Positions 18,226 through 28,001 of a stretch of DNA of 64,000 bases are shown here, piece after piece. Position numbers and translations under genes: made by a program. Position 1 is the stretch's first letter. Each line of letters opens with the position of its first letter. Under the pieces are notes generated by a model that was not told the DNA's origin, did no database searches, and saw only the letters and a program-made list of their open reading frames with translations. Origin of the DNA: Blautia parvula (GTDB lineage: Bacteria > Bacillota > Clostridia > Lachnospirales > Lachnospiraceae). Where the stretch lies: the NCBI RefSeq assembly GCF_020215665.1, contig NZ_CP084061.1, positions 3,828,501 to 3,892,500 on the forward strand, in the 5' to 3' direction.

Positions 18226-19233
18226 CTATTGTTTTACTCGTCCTGCACCGATTAAGTGCTGTTGCCAGTAACTACTACTTAGGTCTGCATATCCTATCGG
18301 GTCGCCTGCGTGGTACATCTGTGTCGGCGAAACAAGAATACCGACGTGTGTTACATAACTTCCAGCGTTATAGGTAGAATGGAAAAATACCAAGTCCCCA
18401 GCCTTTGCCTGCGAAAGTGGAAGATGTTGGGTTGCGTCATACTGTGCTTGTGCGGTTCTCGGTAAGGAGATACCAGCTTTTCCATAGCACCATTGCGTCA
18501 GTCCCGAACAGTCAAAAGAAGTGTTGGGATTGCTACCGCCATACACATATTTCCAGCCTTGATATTTTAACGCTTCATTCATGACCTTTTGTGCCAGCTC
18601 TCCCGATACCTGCGGAACAGTTAAATACTGATTGACTAATTCGACGTAAAATTGATTGCCATACTGATACCGCCAACCCCCGTTCTTCGCAACGGCTATC
18701 GGGTTGGTGTAGGTTACTTTCTTTCCACCCGATTTCTCACGGGCGAAGCTCTCTGCAAGGTTAAAGGTGTGTTTCTTTCCTTTTCCTGCCACATATCCCA
18801 CATAACCACCGCCATAGTTATAGGACTGTATCGCTACATTCAAATCGTCGATACCTTGATTTTTACAGGAAGAAAGCAGGGACGCAAAATACTTACACCC
18901 CTGCTTGATTGAGCTTTCCGTATCTAAAGAGTTGGGCGGTAAACCAAGACTTTCTGAACTCTGCATAACATCTTCTGCCGTACCGCCACTTTCTACTTGA
19001 ATGATAGCCAGTAGCACGTTGACATACTCGGAGATACCGTTTTCTCTGGCGTATTTTTCCACCATAGGCTGATGTTTCAAGACTTCTGCGGATAAATTCA
19101 TACCCGTAATGCCAGAAGAAAAGTTGCTGTTCTCGTCGTCGCTGTCCGCACTAATGAGGACACCAAAGAAAAGGACTATGGAAAAGAGGATAGGAAACAG
19201 ACTGCCAATAAGAGCGATATGTTTCAGTTTCAT
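18226..19233 (-). CDS. bifunctional peptidoglycan hydrolase (Orf14)
   Basis: 335 aa. An N-terminal membrane anchor, a lysozyme-like transglycosylase domain (QVESGGTAEDVMQSSES) and a C-terminal NlpC/P60 endopeptidase domain with catalytic Cys in NTSFDCSGLTQW and His in THVGI. It opens the cell wall for the conjugation channel. Overlaps orf15 by 4 nt. Confidence 0.95.
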   Translation of the reverse strand: MKLKHIALIGSLFPILFSIVLFFGVLISADSDDENSNFSSGITGMNLSAEVLKHQPMVEKYARENGISEYVNVLLAIIQVESGGTAEDVMQSSESLGLPPNSLDTESSIKQGCKYFASLLSSCKNQGIDDLNVAIQSYNYGGGYVGYVAGKGKKHTFNLAESFAREKSGGKKVTYTNPIAVAKNGGWRYQYGNQFYVELVNQYLTVPQVSGELAQKVMNEALKYQGWKYVYGGSNPNTSFDCSGLTQWCYGKAGISLPRTAQAQYDATQHLPLSQAKAGDLVFFHSTYNAGSYVTHVGILVSPTQMYHAGDPIGYADLSSSYWQQHLIGAGRVKQ

Positions 19234-21437
19234 TTTTTCTTCTGTCCTTTCTTCGTTACAAGGTTACGGTTCTTTTCGGTATGTTCCGTTGTACGCTTTG
19301 ATTGTTCAAAGGTCTGTTTCTTTGTAGTACGCTCTGCTTTGTAATTCTGGCGTGTTTCCTGCGATACTACTTTTTCTACATTCTGCCTATGTACTGGCTG
19401 TGCAGGCTGGGTCGCTTTCTTATCAGAAGCACCAGAAGATAACGGACGCTCTTTCACAACATTTGTCTTGACTGGTTCACTTGCTTTTGAAGTGGTCGCT
19501 GTGGCAGGACGTTTCACTTCCTGCATTTTTTCCGCACTCGGCTTTGGAATGGTTGAAGCTGTGGCTGGTCGCTCATGGGGACGGGTAGCTCCCGTTGTCG
19601 CTGATCCGTCCGTCTTTCTTTGTCTTGCTTCTTGTGCCTTTTGAAGCTCCATACGTTTGTCAGCGATATTCTGTCTATGCTGTTCCTGCTTTTCCAAGCG
19701 TCCCGTCTGTCTGGACTGCTGTTCCTGCACCATGCCACGCTTGAAGTCTGATACGCTGGACTTTGCCTTTTCCTTTGCGGAATACACCGCATAAGCGGTC
19801 TGTGTCGGCATATCCTTGATATTCTCTTTGACAGCGTTAGCCTTGTCTTTCACTTTATTTTTCGTATCTAAGACAGCACCCACCTTTGAGCCTGCACGCT
19901 GTCCCATGCTGGAAGTGGTATTGCCCCGATTTTCTTTAGAAGCCGTATTTTTTCTTTCGGCTCTCTTGCCAGCAACGGCACTTCCAGCTACCGCACCAGC
20001 CACACCACCCGAAATACCGCCAGCACTTACCGCCCTTGCAATACGGTGTTCCATACGCCTAGCCCTATGTCGCATAAACAGATACGGTCTGCGGAAAATT
20101 CTTCGTCCCATGTTTTGACTGTCGCCAGCATTAAGTGAGAACATACTCATTAAGTCGCCCAGTTTCATATAGATACCAGCAAAACACACTATCTGCAAGA
20201 ACGCCACCATAAAGAACGGGTAGTCTGTGGAGATGTTATAAAACATACTGGAAATGCTGAACGCCACCGTTACAATGAGCGTTATTCCTGCCCGTGTCAT
20301 TATGGTATTAAATACCCTCACGATTGCCTGCTTTGCCATGCTTTCATAGCTCGGTATCATGGAAAGTAGAAAGCTGATAGGTAAAAACATTGCAAAGATA
20401 ATAAAGAGTATCTGGCTGAACAACATCATACCCGTAAGCAAGAATACAAATATCGTGATACCTAAGTTAAAGAATAGCAGGAAGAACACCATACCTAAAC
20501 GGTTTACGACCTGCGGTATCGTCAGATTGTTGTTGTCATTGTCCTCGATTTCTGTTTTCACGACTTCCTCTCTGGTCTTGCCGTCCTCGTCCTCTGGACT
20601 TACTGATACCAGAGCTTCTACACGGTCTGTCCCGATTTCCTCTGCGTTGCTGTTACCAAATTGAAGCAAGAGCCACGGCTGTTCCACTTGAATGGAAAAC
20701 AAGCTGTCCCGTATCAAGTCCACGCTGTCCTTGCCCTCGCTGTCAGAGTTGGGGAGCATGATTTTTGTTCCCAAGTCCAAAGAAGCGGTACTGATGTCTG
20801 ATGAAAATTCATTTATCTTCTTGATGTAATCGGGAGCGTAGGCAATAAAGGAAGCGGACAACACGAACACCACCACAAAGTTAATAACAGCGTGAAGTGC
20901 CTTGCTGGTTTCGCGTTTGATAAGTCCCGTATAGGCAACATAAAGTCCCACTATTAAGATAATGAGAAGCAGGAAACCGACATAGAAGCCCGTAGAAGAA
21001 AAGCCGTTCTCGGTAACGCCTGCAAGGGTCTGTATGCTTTGTCCGATACTGTCTGCCATATCGTTAATAAAATCAAGTTTGTATGCTTCCTGCACCACAT
21101 AGCCCGTAGCATTGCTTAAATAAAGGCTTATCGTCCAGACAAAATTGGTAATGCAGTAAAGTCCGTACTGCACCGATTTTCCGATACCGTCCAGCCAGTT
21201 CCATGGCAACCACGACCAGCTATTATCCACATAAAAATCAAGCTGGTAATTCGACAGCGGATATTTTGAGTAAAGATTTTCTGCGTTTATGGTATCGTCC
21301 ACAAGCCCCGTCGCATGAGCCACCGTCCCCAGAAGTGAGAGCAGGATAAGGGAGAGTGCCACGACAAACAGAGCCATTTTGAGAAAGTGAAGTATCTTCC
21401 TTTTTGTGAACGCACCTTTTATCCTTTCTTTCATCAC
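19230..21437 (-). CDS. conjugation membrane protein Orf15 (VirB6-like)
   Basis: 735 aa. Signal-like first segment, then about seven membrane segments in the first 430 residues, and a long hydrophilic Lys/Arg/Gln-rich tail (residues about 450-735) with coiled-coil character. Matches Tn916 Orf15 (TcpH-like), inner-membrane channel protein. Overlaps its neighbours by 4 nt on both sides. Confidence 0.9.
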   Translation of the reverse strand: MMKERIKGAFTKRKILHFLKMALFVVALSLILLSLLGTVAHATGLVDDTINAENLYSKYPLSNYQLDFYVDNSWSWLPWNWLDGIGKSVQYGLYCITNFVWTISLYLSNATGYVVQEAYKLDFINDMADSIGQSIQTLAGVTENGFSSTGFYVGFLLLIILIVGLYVAYTGLIKRETSKALHAVINFVVVFVLSASFIAYAPDYIKKINEFSSDISTASLDLGTKIMLPNSDSEGKDSVDLIRDSLFSIQVEQPWLLLQFGNSNAEEIGTDRVEALVSVSPEDEDGKTREEVVKTEIEDNDNNNLTIPQVVNRLGMVFFLLFFNLGITIFVFLLTGMMLFSQILFIIFAMFLPISFLLSMIPSYESMAKQAIVRVFNTIMTRAGITLIVTVAFSISSMFYNISTDYPFFMVAFLQIVCFAGIYMKLGDLMSMFSLNAGDSQNMGRRIFRRPYLFMRHRARRMEHRIARAVSAGGISGGVAGAVAGSAVAGKRAERKNTASKENRGNTTSSMGQRAGSKVGAVLDTKNKVKDKANAVKENIKDMPTQTAYAVYSAKEKAKSSVSDFKRGMVQEQQSRQTGRLEKQEQHRQNIADKRMELQKAQEARQRKTDGSATTGATRPHERPATASTIPKPSAEKMQEVKRPATATTSKASEPVKTNVVKERPLSSGASDKKATQPAQPVHRQNVEKVVSQETRQNYKAERTTKKQTFEQSKRTTEHTEKNRNLVTKKGQKKK

Positions 21438-23884
21438 TCCACCTCATTTCTCTGTACGGGCGGTCTGGTATCAAAGGCGTGTAGCAGTTCTTCAAAGACT
21501 GGGTGTATCTGCACCACACCGACACGCCCGTATAAGTCCTGCAATAAGCATTGTCCGTTCTCCAAATCACGCAAGCGTTTCTGGTTGTTCTCGTCGTCCT
21601 TGTCGATACCGAAAAATTCTAAGGTCTGCTTTATCTCGTTGATGTCAGTAGAACGAAAGGCAAACTTCAAGCCGATATTGTTTTTCAGACTTTCCTTTGA
21701 CACGTCGCCAGAAGATTGTGTAACAAAATAGACGCCTGCCTGCATAGCTCGTCCAGCACGCACCAGCTTATTTGATAAAGTTTCGCCTTGTGCCACATTT
21801 AAGAACGCCCACGCTTCGTCAAGGTCTACAATCTTAAAAATGCTTCTGTCTGAATGGATAAAATCAAGGGCAAAGGTACTAATCACAATCAGCATAGACA
21901 CCGACAATAATTCAATGGTCGTGTATTCCTCAAATGTTGTATCCTTATCTGGTAATACTAAGTCCGCTACTTGAATGATATTGAGTTGGTTATCCAGACT
22001 GATTGCATTTTCCACCGTACCGTCTGAAAACAGCAGGTGTGCAAAGTCGTAGTCCGTGAAGCTGTCGATATGTTCTGCGATATTTCTTGATATGGGTGTA
22101 TCTTCACGGCGTAGCTCGTCTATCACATGGAGCAAGCCCCGACTGTCGCTCTGGGTAACGGAGCGTACCGCCTTACGAAGTACAGGGAATTTTTCGCCGT
22201 CCCTAGAGGAAATACCCGTAAGGAATGTTAAGATGTCGATTGCCAGACTTTCAGCGTCTTTTACATTCTTCATAATCACGAACGGGTCAAGAAGTCCTGC
22301 ATTGTCCTTGTCGCTGGTAAGGTTTACGATATTGATTTCATGGGCGATTTCTGGGAGCGTTTCTTTCCAGTTGCCCCTCTCAGCTTTGGGGTCTAAAATG
22401 ACTGCTTGACCGCCAAACAGCACCGCATAATATACCAGAAGATTGTTGCAGAATGACTTTCCACCGCCAAGCGAACCGACAAAAGCAGAAGCAAGAGCGT
22501 TTGTTACTGTACCTTTTACACCCTGCGAAGCTAACGACGGTTGCAGGTACACATTTCTTCCCGTATCAACGGAATAGCCCATATAGATACCCGTAGTTTC
22601 CCCTAACTGCTGGGTCGCACCAAAACCAAGACCTGCCAAGAAATCTGATTTTACATACTGCACGTAGTCATTGATATATCGCTTGCTGGCAGGAAGAAAT
22701 TCAGAATGAAGCCCCAGCATATCCCCAGCAGGACGCACCAGCTTTACATTGAGGTCGTCGTAAAAATCTTTGACTTCATCACAACGGCGTTTTAATTCGT
22801 CCAAATCATCAGCCGATACACGCACTACATAAGAGAGCTTATACATACTTTCTTTTGTCTGGTCTAAGTCCGTTTCCAGCTCATCCACGCTGTCTAATGC
22901 GTCCACCACATTTGAGCTTGTTTCACTTCCTGCTTGATAAGCGTGATTGTCAAGGTCTTTCAATTCCTTTTTCTTGTTGCGGACGGTTGTTAATGCTTTA
23001 CGGTTCTCCACGATTTCTACATTCATAGAAGTATCAACGGGGAATGTGAATTGCTGTTGCTGGAAATAGAAGATTTCAGACGACGGAAAATCAAGCTCGC
23101 CAACAATCGCATTGACGGTAAAGTAGGACACATAGCTTTCCCTGTCCTCATGTTCCAATCGCAAATACCGCTGGCTTTCCTCAATCACACACCTTGTCGG
23201 ACGGATAAGGTCGTAGTATTTTATCAGCGTTTCTTTCTGTAATTTCTTCTTTGGTAGCTGGTACTCATAATCTTCATAGGCGATACCGTCCCTGCCGTAA
23301 AGATGTTCCATGAGATACCCAAAATCATGGATTTCCAAGCGACGCACCTTAAAGCGACGGGAGATTTTATTTTCCAGCAACTTTTCCATTTTCATATAAC
23401 GGTTGATTTCATCATTCGGCATGGAAACAAAGTCATTCATCAGCGTGTGGTTCACTTCATGGAGAAATTCCTTGAATGTCAGCCACGCCGATTTTTTGAT
23501 GTTCTTCAGATTGAGCTGTTCTTCCGTAACCATGAGCTTAAAGCCAAGAAAAAAGCGGTAGTCCACTTGATTGTCCCCAATCATTGATACTAACGCTTCG
23601 GTCTGTTCGTCTATCTTCTGGCAGGCAACTTCCTTTAATTTCCCCGTAACCAGCTTCTTTGACTGCTCCTGCATACTTCGTATTGAGCTTTCCGTTGCAA
23701 TCTGCAACGCATGAATTTTTCCCTCACGGGACTGTGCGATAAGCTGTCGGAAACTGTCATGCACGATAAATTTCTGCTCTGCGGATAGGAAAGAATAGTT
23801 GTATGGTATCAGCTCATAATAAGCAAACACCTCATTGTCCTTATTCCAGACAAGGTTATTGTCAATATATTTTATCGGGAACAT
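21434..23884 (-). CDS. conjugation ATPase Orf16 (VirB4-like)
   Basis: 816 aa. Walker A in GSLGGGKSFCNN near residue 470 and Walker B around IFKIVDLDEAWAFL, followed by FVTQSSGDVSKES. It powers assembly or substrate movement in the transfer apparatus at the membrane. Overlaps orf17 by 23 nt and orf15 by 4 nt. Confidence 0.95.
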   Translation of the reverse strand: MFPIKYIDNNLVWNKDNEVFAYYELIPYNYSFLSAEQKFIVHDSFRQLIAQSREGKIHALQIATESSIRSMQEQSKKLVTGKLKEVACQKIDEQTEALVSMIGDNQVDYRFFLGFKLMVTEEQLNLKNIKKSAWLTFKEFLHEVNHTLMNDFVSMPNDEINRYMKMEKLLENKISRRFKVRRLEIHDFGYLMEHLYGRDGIAYEDYEYQLPKKKLQKETLIKYYDLIRPTRCVIEESQRYLRLEHEDRESYVSYFTVNAIVGELDFPSSEIFYFQQQQFTFPVDTSMNVEIVENRKALTTVRNKKKELKDLDNHAYQAGSETSSNVVDALDSVDELETDLDQTKESMYKLSYVVRVSADDLDELKRRCDEVKDFYDDLNVKLVRPAGDMLGLHSEFLPASKRYINDYVQYVKSDFLAGLGFGATQQLGETTGIYMGYSVDTGRNVYLQPSLASQGVKGTVTNALASAFVGSLGGGKSFCNNLLVYYAVLFGGQAVILDPKAERGNWKETLPEIAHEINIVNLTSDKDNAGLLDPFVIMKNVKDAESLAIDILTFLTGISSRDGEKFPVLRKAVRSVTQSDSRGLLHVIDELRREDTPISRNIAEHIDSFTDYDFAHLLFSDGTVENAISLDNQLNIIQVADLVLPDKDTTFEEYTTIELLSVSMLIVISTFALDFIHSDRSIFKIVDLDEAWAFLNVAQGETLSNKLVRAGRAMQAGVYFVTQSSGDVSKESLKNNIGLKFAFRSTDINEIKQTLEFFGIDKDDENNQKRLRDLENGQCLLQDLYGRVGVVQIHPVFEELLHAFDTRPPVQRNEVE

Positions 23885-24260
23885 AGTTCACACTCCTTAC
23901 TGCCGTGATTGTTTCATTGAGTATCTGCTTATGCAGTTTTACGGCTTTTCCTGCATAAGTGATTTTCGGTCGCAGGGCATAGGTTATCTGTGATTTCAAA
24001 AAGCTGTACGGCTTCTTTCCGTCAAAGGTTTTCTGCGACATAAACCATGTGAGAGCAACGGGAATACCAAAGTATTTGAGAAATGCTCCCTCAATCATGG
24101 AAAGTGGGGGAATATCCCCAAACAGAATAATGAGAAATTCCGTAATCACAAACCATGTAATCTGTGTAAAGGTAACGGGAAAGGGTAAGTTAAAGTCATT
24201 GATTGCATACAAGACTTTTTCCACGTTCCAGATACCCGTATAAGATTTAATCTTTTTCAA
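23862..24260 (-). CDS. tcpE: conjugation protein Orf17 (TcpE)
   Basis: 132 aa from TTG 24260 (GGAG 10 nt upstream). Two membrane segments near residues 30-70 and the family motif YSFLKSQITYALRPKITY. TcpE family, part of the Gram-positive channel. Confidence 0.88.
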   Translation of the reverse strand: MKKIKSYTGIWNVEKVLYAINDFNLPFPVTFTQITWFVITEFLIILFGDIPPLSMIEGAFLKYFGIPVALTWFMSQKTFDGKKPYSFLKSQITYALRPKITYAGKAVKLHKQILNETITAVRSVNYVPDKIY

Positions 24261-24292
24261 GTTCTTTCAGCTCCTTTCGTAAGTTTCTAAAT

Positions 24293-24326
24293 AGAAAAGG
24301 ACAGCCATTTTCAGACTGTCCCTTAA
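24293..24326 (-). terminator. intrinsic terminator between ardA and orf17
   Basis: Minus-strand stem GGACAG/CTGTCC with TTTTCT after it, 33 nt before orf17. Partial termination here would lower expression of the transfer genes relative to ardA. Confidence 0.6.
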
Positions 24327-24376
24327 AGAGAAATACGCTGTCAGTAACAACAATGCTTGTCGCTGATCTTCCAGCG

Positions 24377-24880
24377 TTAATATGGTATCTCGCACATACC
24401 TCGGCTTGTTTCAATAAAGCAACCGCCCATATCCAAATCTCGCCCGTAGGCTTCATAGTCAATGTAATTCTGTAAGCTGGGTGGAATGTCCCCAAGTGCC
24501 TGCAATTCGTCTATGTAGTAATAGGCAACGTCTGTCATAGTTTCACAGTCGGGATAATAATAAATATCGTCCTTGTGTTCCACGACTTCTTCCAGCGTCC
24601 CGTAGTGGCTGATAAATTCGTCCAGACACTCTACAATATAGTCGGGAAGTTCCTCTATCATTTCATACATCTCATTGAGTTCTTCAATGGAAACATACTC
24701 GCCAATCGCAATGGGGAAGTTGTCGGTATCATGGATAGCGTATTCCTCATACTGTTCATTCAAGCCGATTTTTTCTTTCACATCTTCCTCGTCAATGGGG
24801 AACGTGAACCAAGCACCGACTAAATAGCCCTCATTGTATTTGCCAAGATTAGCAATGTAAACCGCCATATCATCAATCAT
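24377..24880 (-). CDS. ardA: antirestriction protein ArdA (Orf18)
   Basis: 167 aa from ATG 24880 (GAGGTG 6 nt upstream). Very acidic, DNA-mimicking, with ArdA motifs YNEGYLVGAWFTFP, ELPDY and IDYEAYGRDLDMGG. It blocks type I restriction enzymes after entry into a new host. It is close in size to Tn916 Orf18. Confidence 0.93.
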   Translation of the reverse strand: MIDDMAVYIANLGKYNEGYLVGAWFTFPIDEEDVKEKIGLNEQYEEYAIHDTDNFPIAIGEYVSIEELNEMYEMIEELPDYIVECLDEFISHYGTLEEVVEHKDDIYYYPDCETMTDVAYYYIDELQALGDIPPSLQNYIDYEAYGRDLDMGGCFIETSRGMCEIPY

Positions 24881-24897
24881 AAGCACCACCTCATTTC

Positions 24898-25401
24898 CTA
24901 CTCTGGCAGTTCAAAGATACCGTGTTCTGTTACTAAAAATTTCCCGTGTTCCTGCAAGTGAGAAGCGTAGGCTTCAAAGTCAAAGTAATATTCTTGACAG
25001 TCCTCGGATAAATGCTTAAATGTCGGGTCGTTCATCAGCTTTTGCCTTGCAACATCTATCATGCTTTTGCAGTCGGGATAAACCGTAATCACGTTCCTGC
25101 AAATATAAAGTGCTTCTAAATTTTCATACACGGTAAGAAGTGATACATATTCTTCCTGCATATCGCTTGAAAGCTGGCGGTACATAAAATCTAATTCGTT
25201 GAGCTGGTACACGCTTGTATGTTCGTGGACTTCATCAGCAAAGGGCAGTACCTTTTCGATAATGCGGTAATCCCCACTTTCTGCACCGACACCTAACTTT
25301 TCTTCAAACTCTGCAACATCTATCGGCAGGTCAAACCAGTATGATGTTGTTTCTTCGCCAGTTGTTCCTTTCGTTTCCACCAGCACCCTTGTTTCCTGCA
25401 T
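24898..25401 (-). CDS. second ArdA-family antirestriction protein
   Basis: 167 aa, ATG 25401. Acidic; SYWFDLPIDVAEFEEKLG and YYFDFEAYASHLQEHGKF match the ArdA layout though diverged from the neighbour at 24377. 17 nt separate the two. Tandem ArdA copies suggest different restriction targets. Confidence 0.8.
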   Translation of the reverse strand: MQETRVLVETKGTTGEETTSYWFDLPIDVAEFEEKLGVGAESGDYRIIEKVLPFADEVHEHTSVYQLNELDFMYRQLSSDMQEEYVSLLTVYENLEALYICRNVITVYPDCKSMIDVARQKLMNDPTFKHLSEDCQEYYFDFEAYASHLQEHGKFLVTEHGIFELPE

Positions 25402-25616
25402 TGTTCCTCACGTCCTTTCTGTTGTTTCATCACATCTTGTAAGGTCTGGTACGACATACCAAACACATATTTAGAAAAATCTTCTAACTGTCTTTCTTCA
25501 TAATCGGCAGGGTTCAGTCGTTTCATTTCCTGCCACACCTTACGCTTGTAAGAGGGCAGGTCGGAAATATAATCACAGCCGACTTTCGTCTGCATATCCT
25601 TAAAAATATCGCTCAT
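25320..25616 (-). CDS. hypothetical transfer-region protein
   Basis: 98 aa, ATG with GGAG 8 nt upstream. Basic: KRKVWQEMKRLNPADYEERQ. Its last 27 codons overlap the start of the second ArdA gene in another frame, suggesting translational coupling. Similar small proteins occur at this place in Tn916-like elements. Function unknown. Confidence 0.6.
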   Translation of the reverse strand: MSDIFKDMQTKVGCDYISDLPSYKRKVWQEMKRLNPADYEERQLEDFSKYVFGMSYQTLQDVMKQQKGREEQCRKQGCWWKRKEQLAKKQHHTGLTCR

Positions 25617-25644
25617 TTCATCACTCCAATCTAAAATTTAGGTA

Positions 25645-25685
25645 AGAAAAAAGCAGTCAATCCTAAGACTAACTGCTTTGTGTGT
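25645..25685 (-). terminator. terminator of passenger cassette A
   Basis: Minus-strand stem AAGCAGTTAGTC with GATTGACTGCTT then TTTTTTC. Nearly the same sequence follows the passenger gene at 29678. Shared block extends to about 25707. Confidence 0.75.
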
Positions 25686-25725
25686 ATGGATATGAAATTG
25701 TCAAACTGGGATTTATCAATATAAA

Positions 25726-26346
25726 CTACCATGGAAAAATATAATAAAATACCAAAGTACTTAATACAATTCCGACAATATACATTTTTCTATAGTTTAC
25801 TTTTTTGAAAAATATTATGGTAAACACAACAGCTCCTATAATATCCATTAACAACTGAAATAGGAATGTTTGATGTTCCAAAAAATAAATAAAAACTGCT
25901 ATTGTTTCAGCAAATAATGCTCCTACTGGTAAAGAATATAATACTGAACTAAAAATATGTTCCCTATTCCAATAGTACAGAATAAATGCTGCTATTGCAC
26001 AAGCGATTGACCAAACAGTAAACAATATGAATAGCCCAAAGCGGAATCCGCCGGAAAACATAGGTATAAACATTCCTAATATTGCTTGTAAAGCATAAAA
26101 ACTTAATGTCATTCCAAACATATACAAGAACGAACTAATTCCTGCACAAATATTTGAGGTGCTTAACATAACGATGATAGTATTGGTAATAATCCAAAAA
26201 CCAAACAATGTTTGAGGTGATGAAAAACTCCATAGTGTATCTGCGGGAAAATAATCTAACAGTCTACATATACACCCTACTAATATACCAATTACAAATA
26301 TCGCTGTATAAGACTTATATGTATTTCTTAGTTTTATATTTGACAC
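25726..26346 (-). CDS. multi-pass membrane protein, passenger gene A
   Basis: 206 aa from GTG 26346 (AGGAGG 9 nt upstream). Six hydrophobic segments spread over the full length, DUF6518-like by layout; no transport signature. It has its own promoter (26400-26428) and terminator (25645-25685) and is AT-richer than the conjugation genes around it. It is not part of the Tn916 core set, so it looks like an inserted passenger. Function unknown. Confidence 0.7.
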   Translation of the reverse strand: MSNIKLRNTYKSYTAIFVIGILVGCICRLLDYFPADTLWSFSSPQTLFGFWIITNTIIVMLSTSNICAGISSFLYMFGMTLSFYALQAILGMFIPMFSGGFRFGLFILFTVWSIACAIAAFILYYWNREHIFSSVLYSLPVGALFAETIAVFIYFLEHQTFLFQLLMDIIGAVVFTIIFFKKVNYRKMYIVGIVLSTLVFYYIFPW

Positions 26347-26399
26347 AATAGTTTTCCTCCTAAGTTCAAATTCATATTTGTCGTTTTCTTCATATCCAT

Positions 26400-26428
26400 A
26401 TTATATCACTCACATATTAGCACTACAA
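26400..26428 (-). promoter_or_regulatory. promoter of passenger cassette A
   Basis: Minus strand TTGTAG (26428-26423), 17-nt spacer, TATAAT (26405-26400), then ATGGATATGAAGAAAACGAC. The same elements and spacing precede the gene at 29678. Confidence 0.75.
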
Positions 26429-26435
26429 TAAAATT

Positions 26436-26657
26436 TTATGCACCGATAATCTTGTTGAACAGCTCTAACAGTACATCTTTCACACCGCCGGCATTGAATA
26501 CCAAGCCGACAGCAATCAAGGCAACTACCAAGAAGCCAATGAGCTTTGAAAACTCACGCTTGAACCCTAAGTAGATACCGATAACCACAATCGCCATAAG
26601 CACTAAGCTCTGTGCGTTTGATAAAAACCATTGATATAAATTTTGTCCGAAATTCAT
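26436..26657 (-). CDS. tcpD: TcpD-family membrane protein
   Basis: 73 aa, two membrane segments (residues about 18-36 and 42-60), starting MNFGQNLYQWFLSNAQSL. Matches the small TcpD proteins in Tn916-like elements (Orf19 area). Part of the transfer channel; its stop lies 8 nt from the passenger promoter. Confidence 0.85.
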   Translation of the reverse strand: MNFGQNLYQWFLSNAQSLVLMAIVVIGIYLGFKREFSKLIGFLVVALIAVGLVFNAGGVKDVLLELFNKIIGA

Positions 26658-26792
26658 TTAATTGTCCTCGCTTTCTTTTAATTGTTCCATTTCATAGTCA
26701 GCTTCTTTGCCGACATTCAAAATACACATCAAGACTACGCCGATACCCATTCCCATAGATACCAGCAGGAAGTCTTTTAATAATACCCACAT
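26658..26792 (-). CDS. small membrane protein (DUF3789-like)
   Basis: 44 aa, ATG 26792 with GGAG upstream; MWVLLKDFLLVSMGMGIGVV is a membrane segment, followed by an acidic tail. It abuts tcpD exactly (stop at 26658, next start 26657). Conserved in this position in Tn916-family elements. Confidence 0.75.
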   Translation of the reverse strand: MWVLLKDFLLVSMGMGIGVVLMCILNVGKEADYEMEQLKESEDN

Positions 26793-26804
26793 TTTTTATC
26801 ACTC

Positions 26805-28001
26805 CTAACTTTCTACTAAATCTTTTGCAGGGGTCGTCTGCTGTTTGATTATCATTTCATGCTTTTCTGTGAGCTTTGCCTGCTGTTCGATTGTTTCCAT
26901 GTAGTCTGTACCGTTTCCCTTATCAATCTTTTTCAGCATTTTTAAGGTCGGTGCTACCTGCCGTTGTACCCACCGCAATGTGCGGTCTAAGGTGTAAGGC
27001 TCTGGTTTTGTCGTCAGCTTCAAGCTCTGTCTGTTATCGCCGATAAACCAAGCCCAGCGGTCATTGAGCTTCCAGTCATTTTTTCGCTTGTCGGGTTCTT
27101 CATCAACAAACCGCACATACTGATTGATGATAGAAAAAGCGGTCTGTTCTGCGTCATAATAGGTCAGTAAATCTCGTACCGCATAATAGGCTCGTTCATT
27201 GCGAAGCCGTATTTCAAAACGGTTGATAATGTCGGCTTCTTCCAGAGGTGTCCCTAACTTGACGTACTGCTCATAGTCCTTTTCATAGATACAAAAATAC
27301 ACATCAGATTTCAGTGAACCAAGATAAAGGGTACGCCCCATATATTCTCTGTCGTCCTCTCTGTGCTTGATAAGCTCGCCCGACTGGTAAAACTTATAGC
27401 TTCTGGACTTTCCGATATATTCCCGTTTCCTGCATTTTTCCGCAAGCTCTGGAATATCCAAAATGCCCGTATGGTCGTTGATAGCAAGGTCGATACGCTT
27501 CATCACGCCACCGTCTATAAGTGCGTCCATAAGAAAGTCATACCAGCTTCTTTGCTGTGCCAGCAGGTAACTTTCAAACTGCCTGCAACCACGCCCCTTT
27601 AACTCTAAAAGGACACCTTTTTCTTCGTCAGCCGACGTATAGATAAAGATGTCCCCTAAAGAGTAATGCTCCGTATAACTGTAACGCCCGTAATTTTCAT
27701 GGAGCATATAGTTGATATTCAGTTTTAATATATCTTTGATGATGTGCTGTATATCCAGCGTGGGAAAACGAATTTTCACATAATCAAACAGCATGGTAAG
27801 CGGTGCTTCTGGATTGAACTTTGCCAGTTCTTTATGCAGAGTATTCAGAAGTTCCTTTGACGGCTTCATTTTTCCGCTTTCTATCTTGTTGAGATATTCT
27901 CTTGTGATACCAGACGCCACCGCCAGCCTGCCTTGTGAGATACCGTAAGCAATCCGTTTTTCCCGTAATTCTTTTATCCATTGTTCTTCATTCAGAACCA
28001 T
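26805..28001 (-). CDS. mobT: relaxase MobT / Orf20 (replication initiator family)
   Basis: 398 aa. N-terminal XRE HTH (GISQGRLAVASGITREYLNK, residues about 18-50), then the Rep_trans catalytic region with the motif MKRIDLAIND and Tyr-rich stretch KFYQSGELIK. MobT nicks at oriT and stays covalently bound to start rolling-circle transfer. oriT lies directly upstream (28002-28184). Confidence 0.93.
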   Translation of the reverse strand: MVLNEEQWIKELREKRIAYGISQGRLAVASGITREYLNKIESGKMKPSKELLNTLHKELAKFNPEAPLTMLFDYVKIRFPTLDIQHIIKDILKLNINYMLHENYGRYSYTEHYSLGDIFIYTSADEEKGVLLELKGRGCRQFESYLLAQQRSWYDFLMDALIDGGVMKRIDLAINDHTGILDIPELAEKCRKREYIGKSRSYKFYQSGELIKHREDDREYMGRTLYLGSLKSDVYFCIYEKDYEQYVKLGTPLEEADIINRFEIRLRNERAYYAVRDLLTYYDAEQTAFSIINQYVRFVDEEPDKRKNDWKLNDRWAWFIGDNRQSLKLTTKPEPYTLDRTLRWVQRQVAPTLKMLKKIDKGNGTDYMETIEQQAKLTEKHEMIIKQQTTPAKDLVES

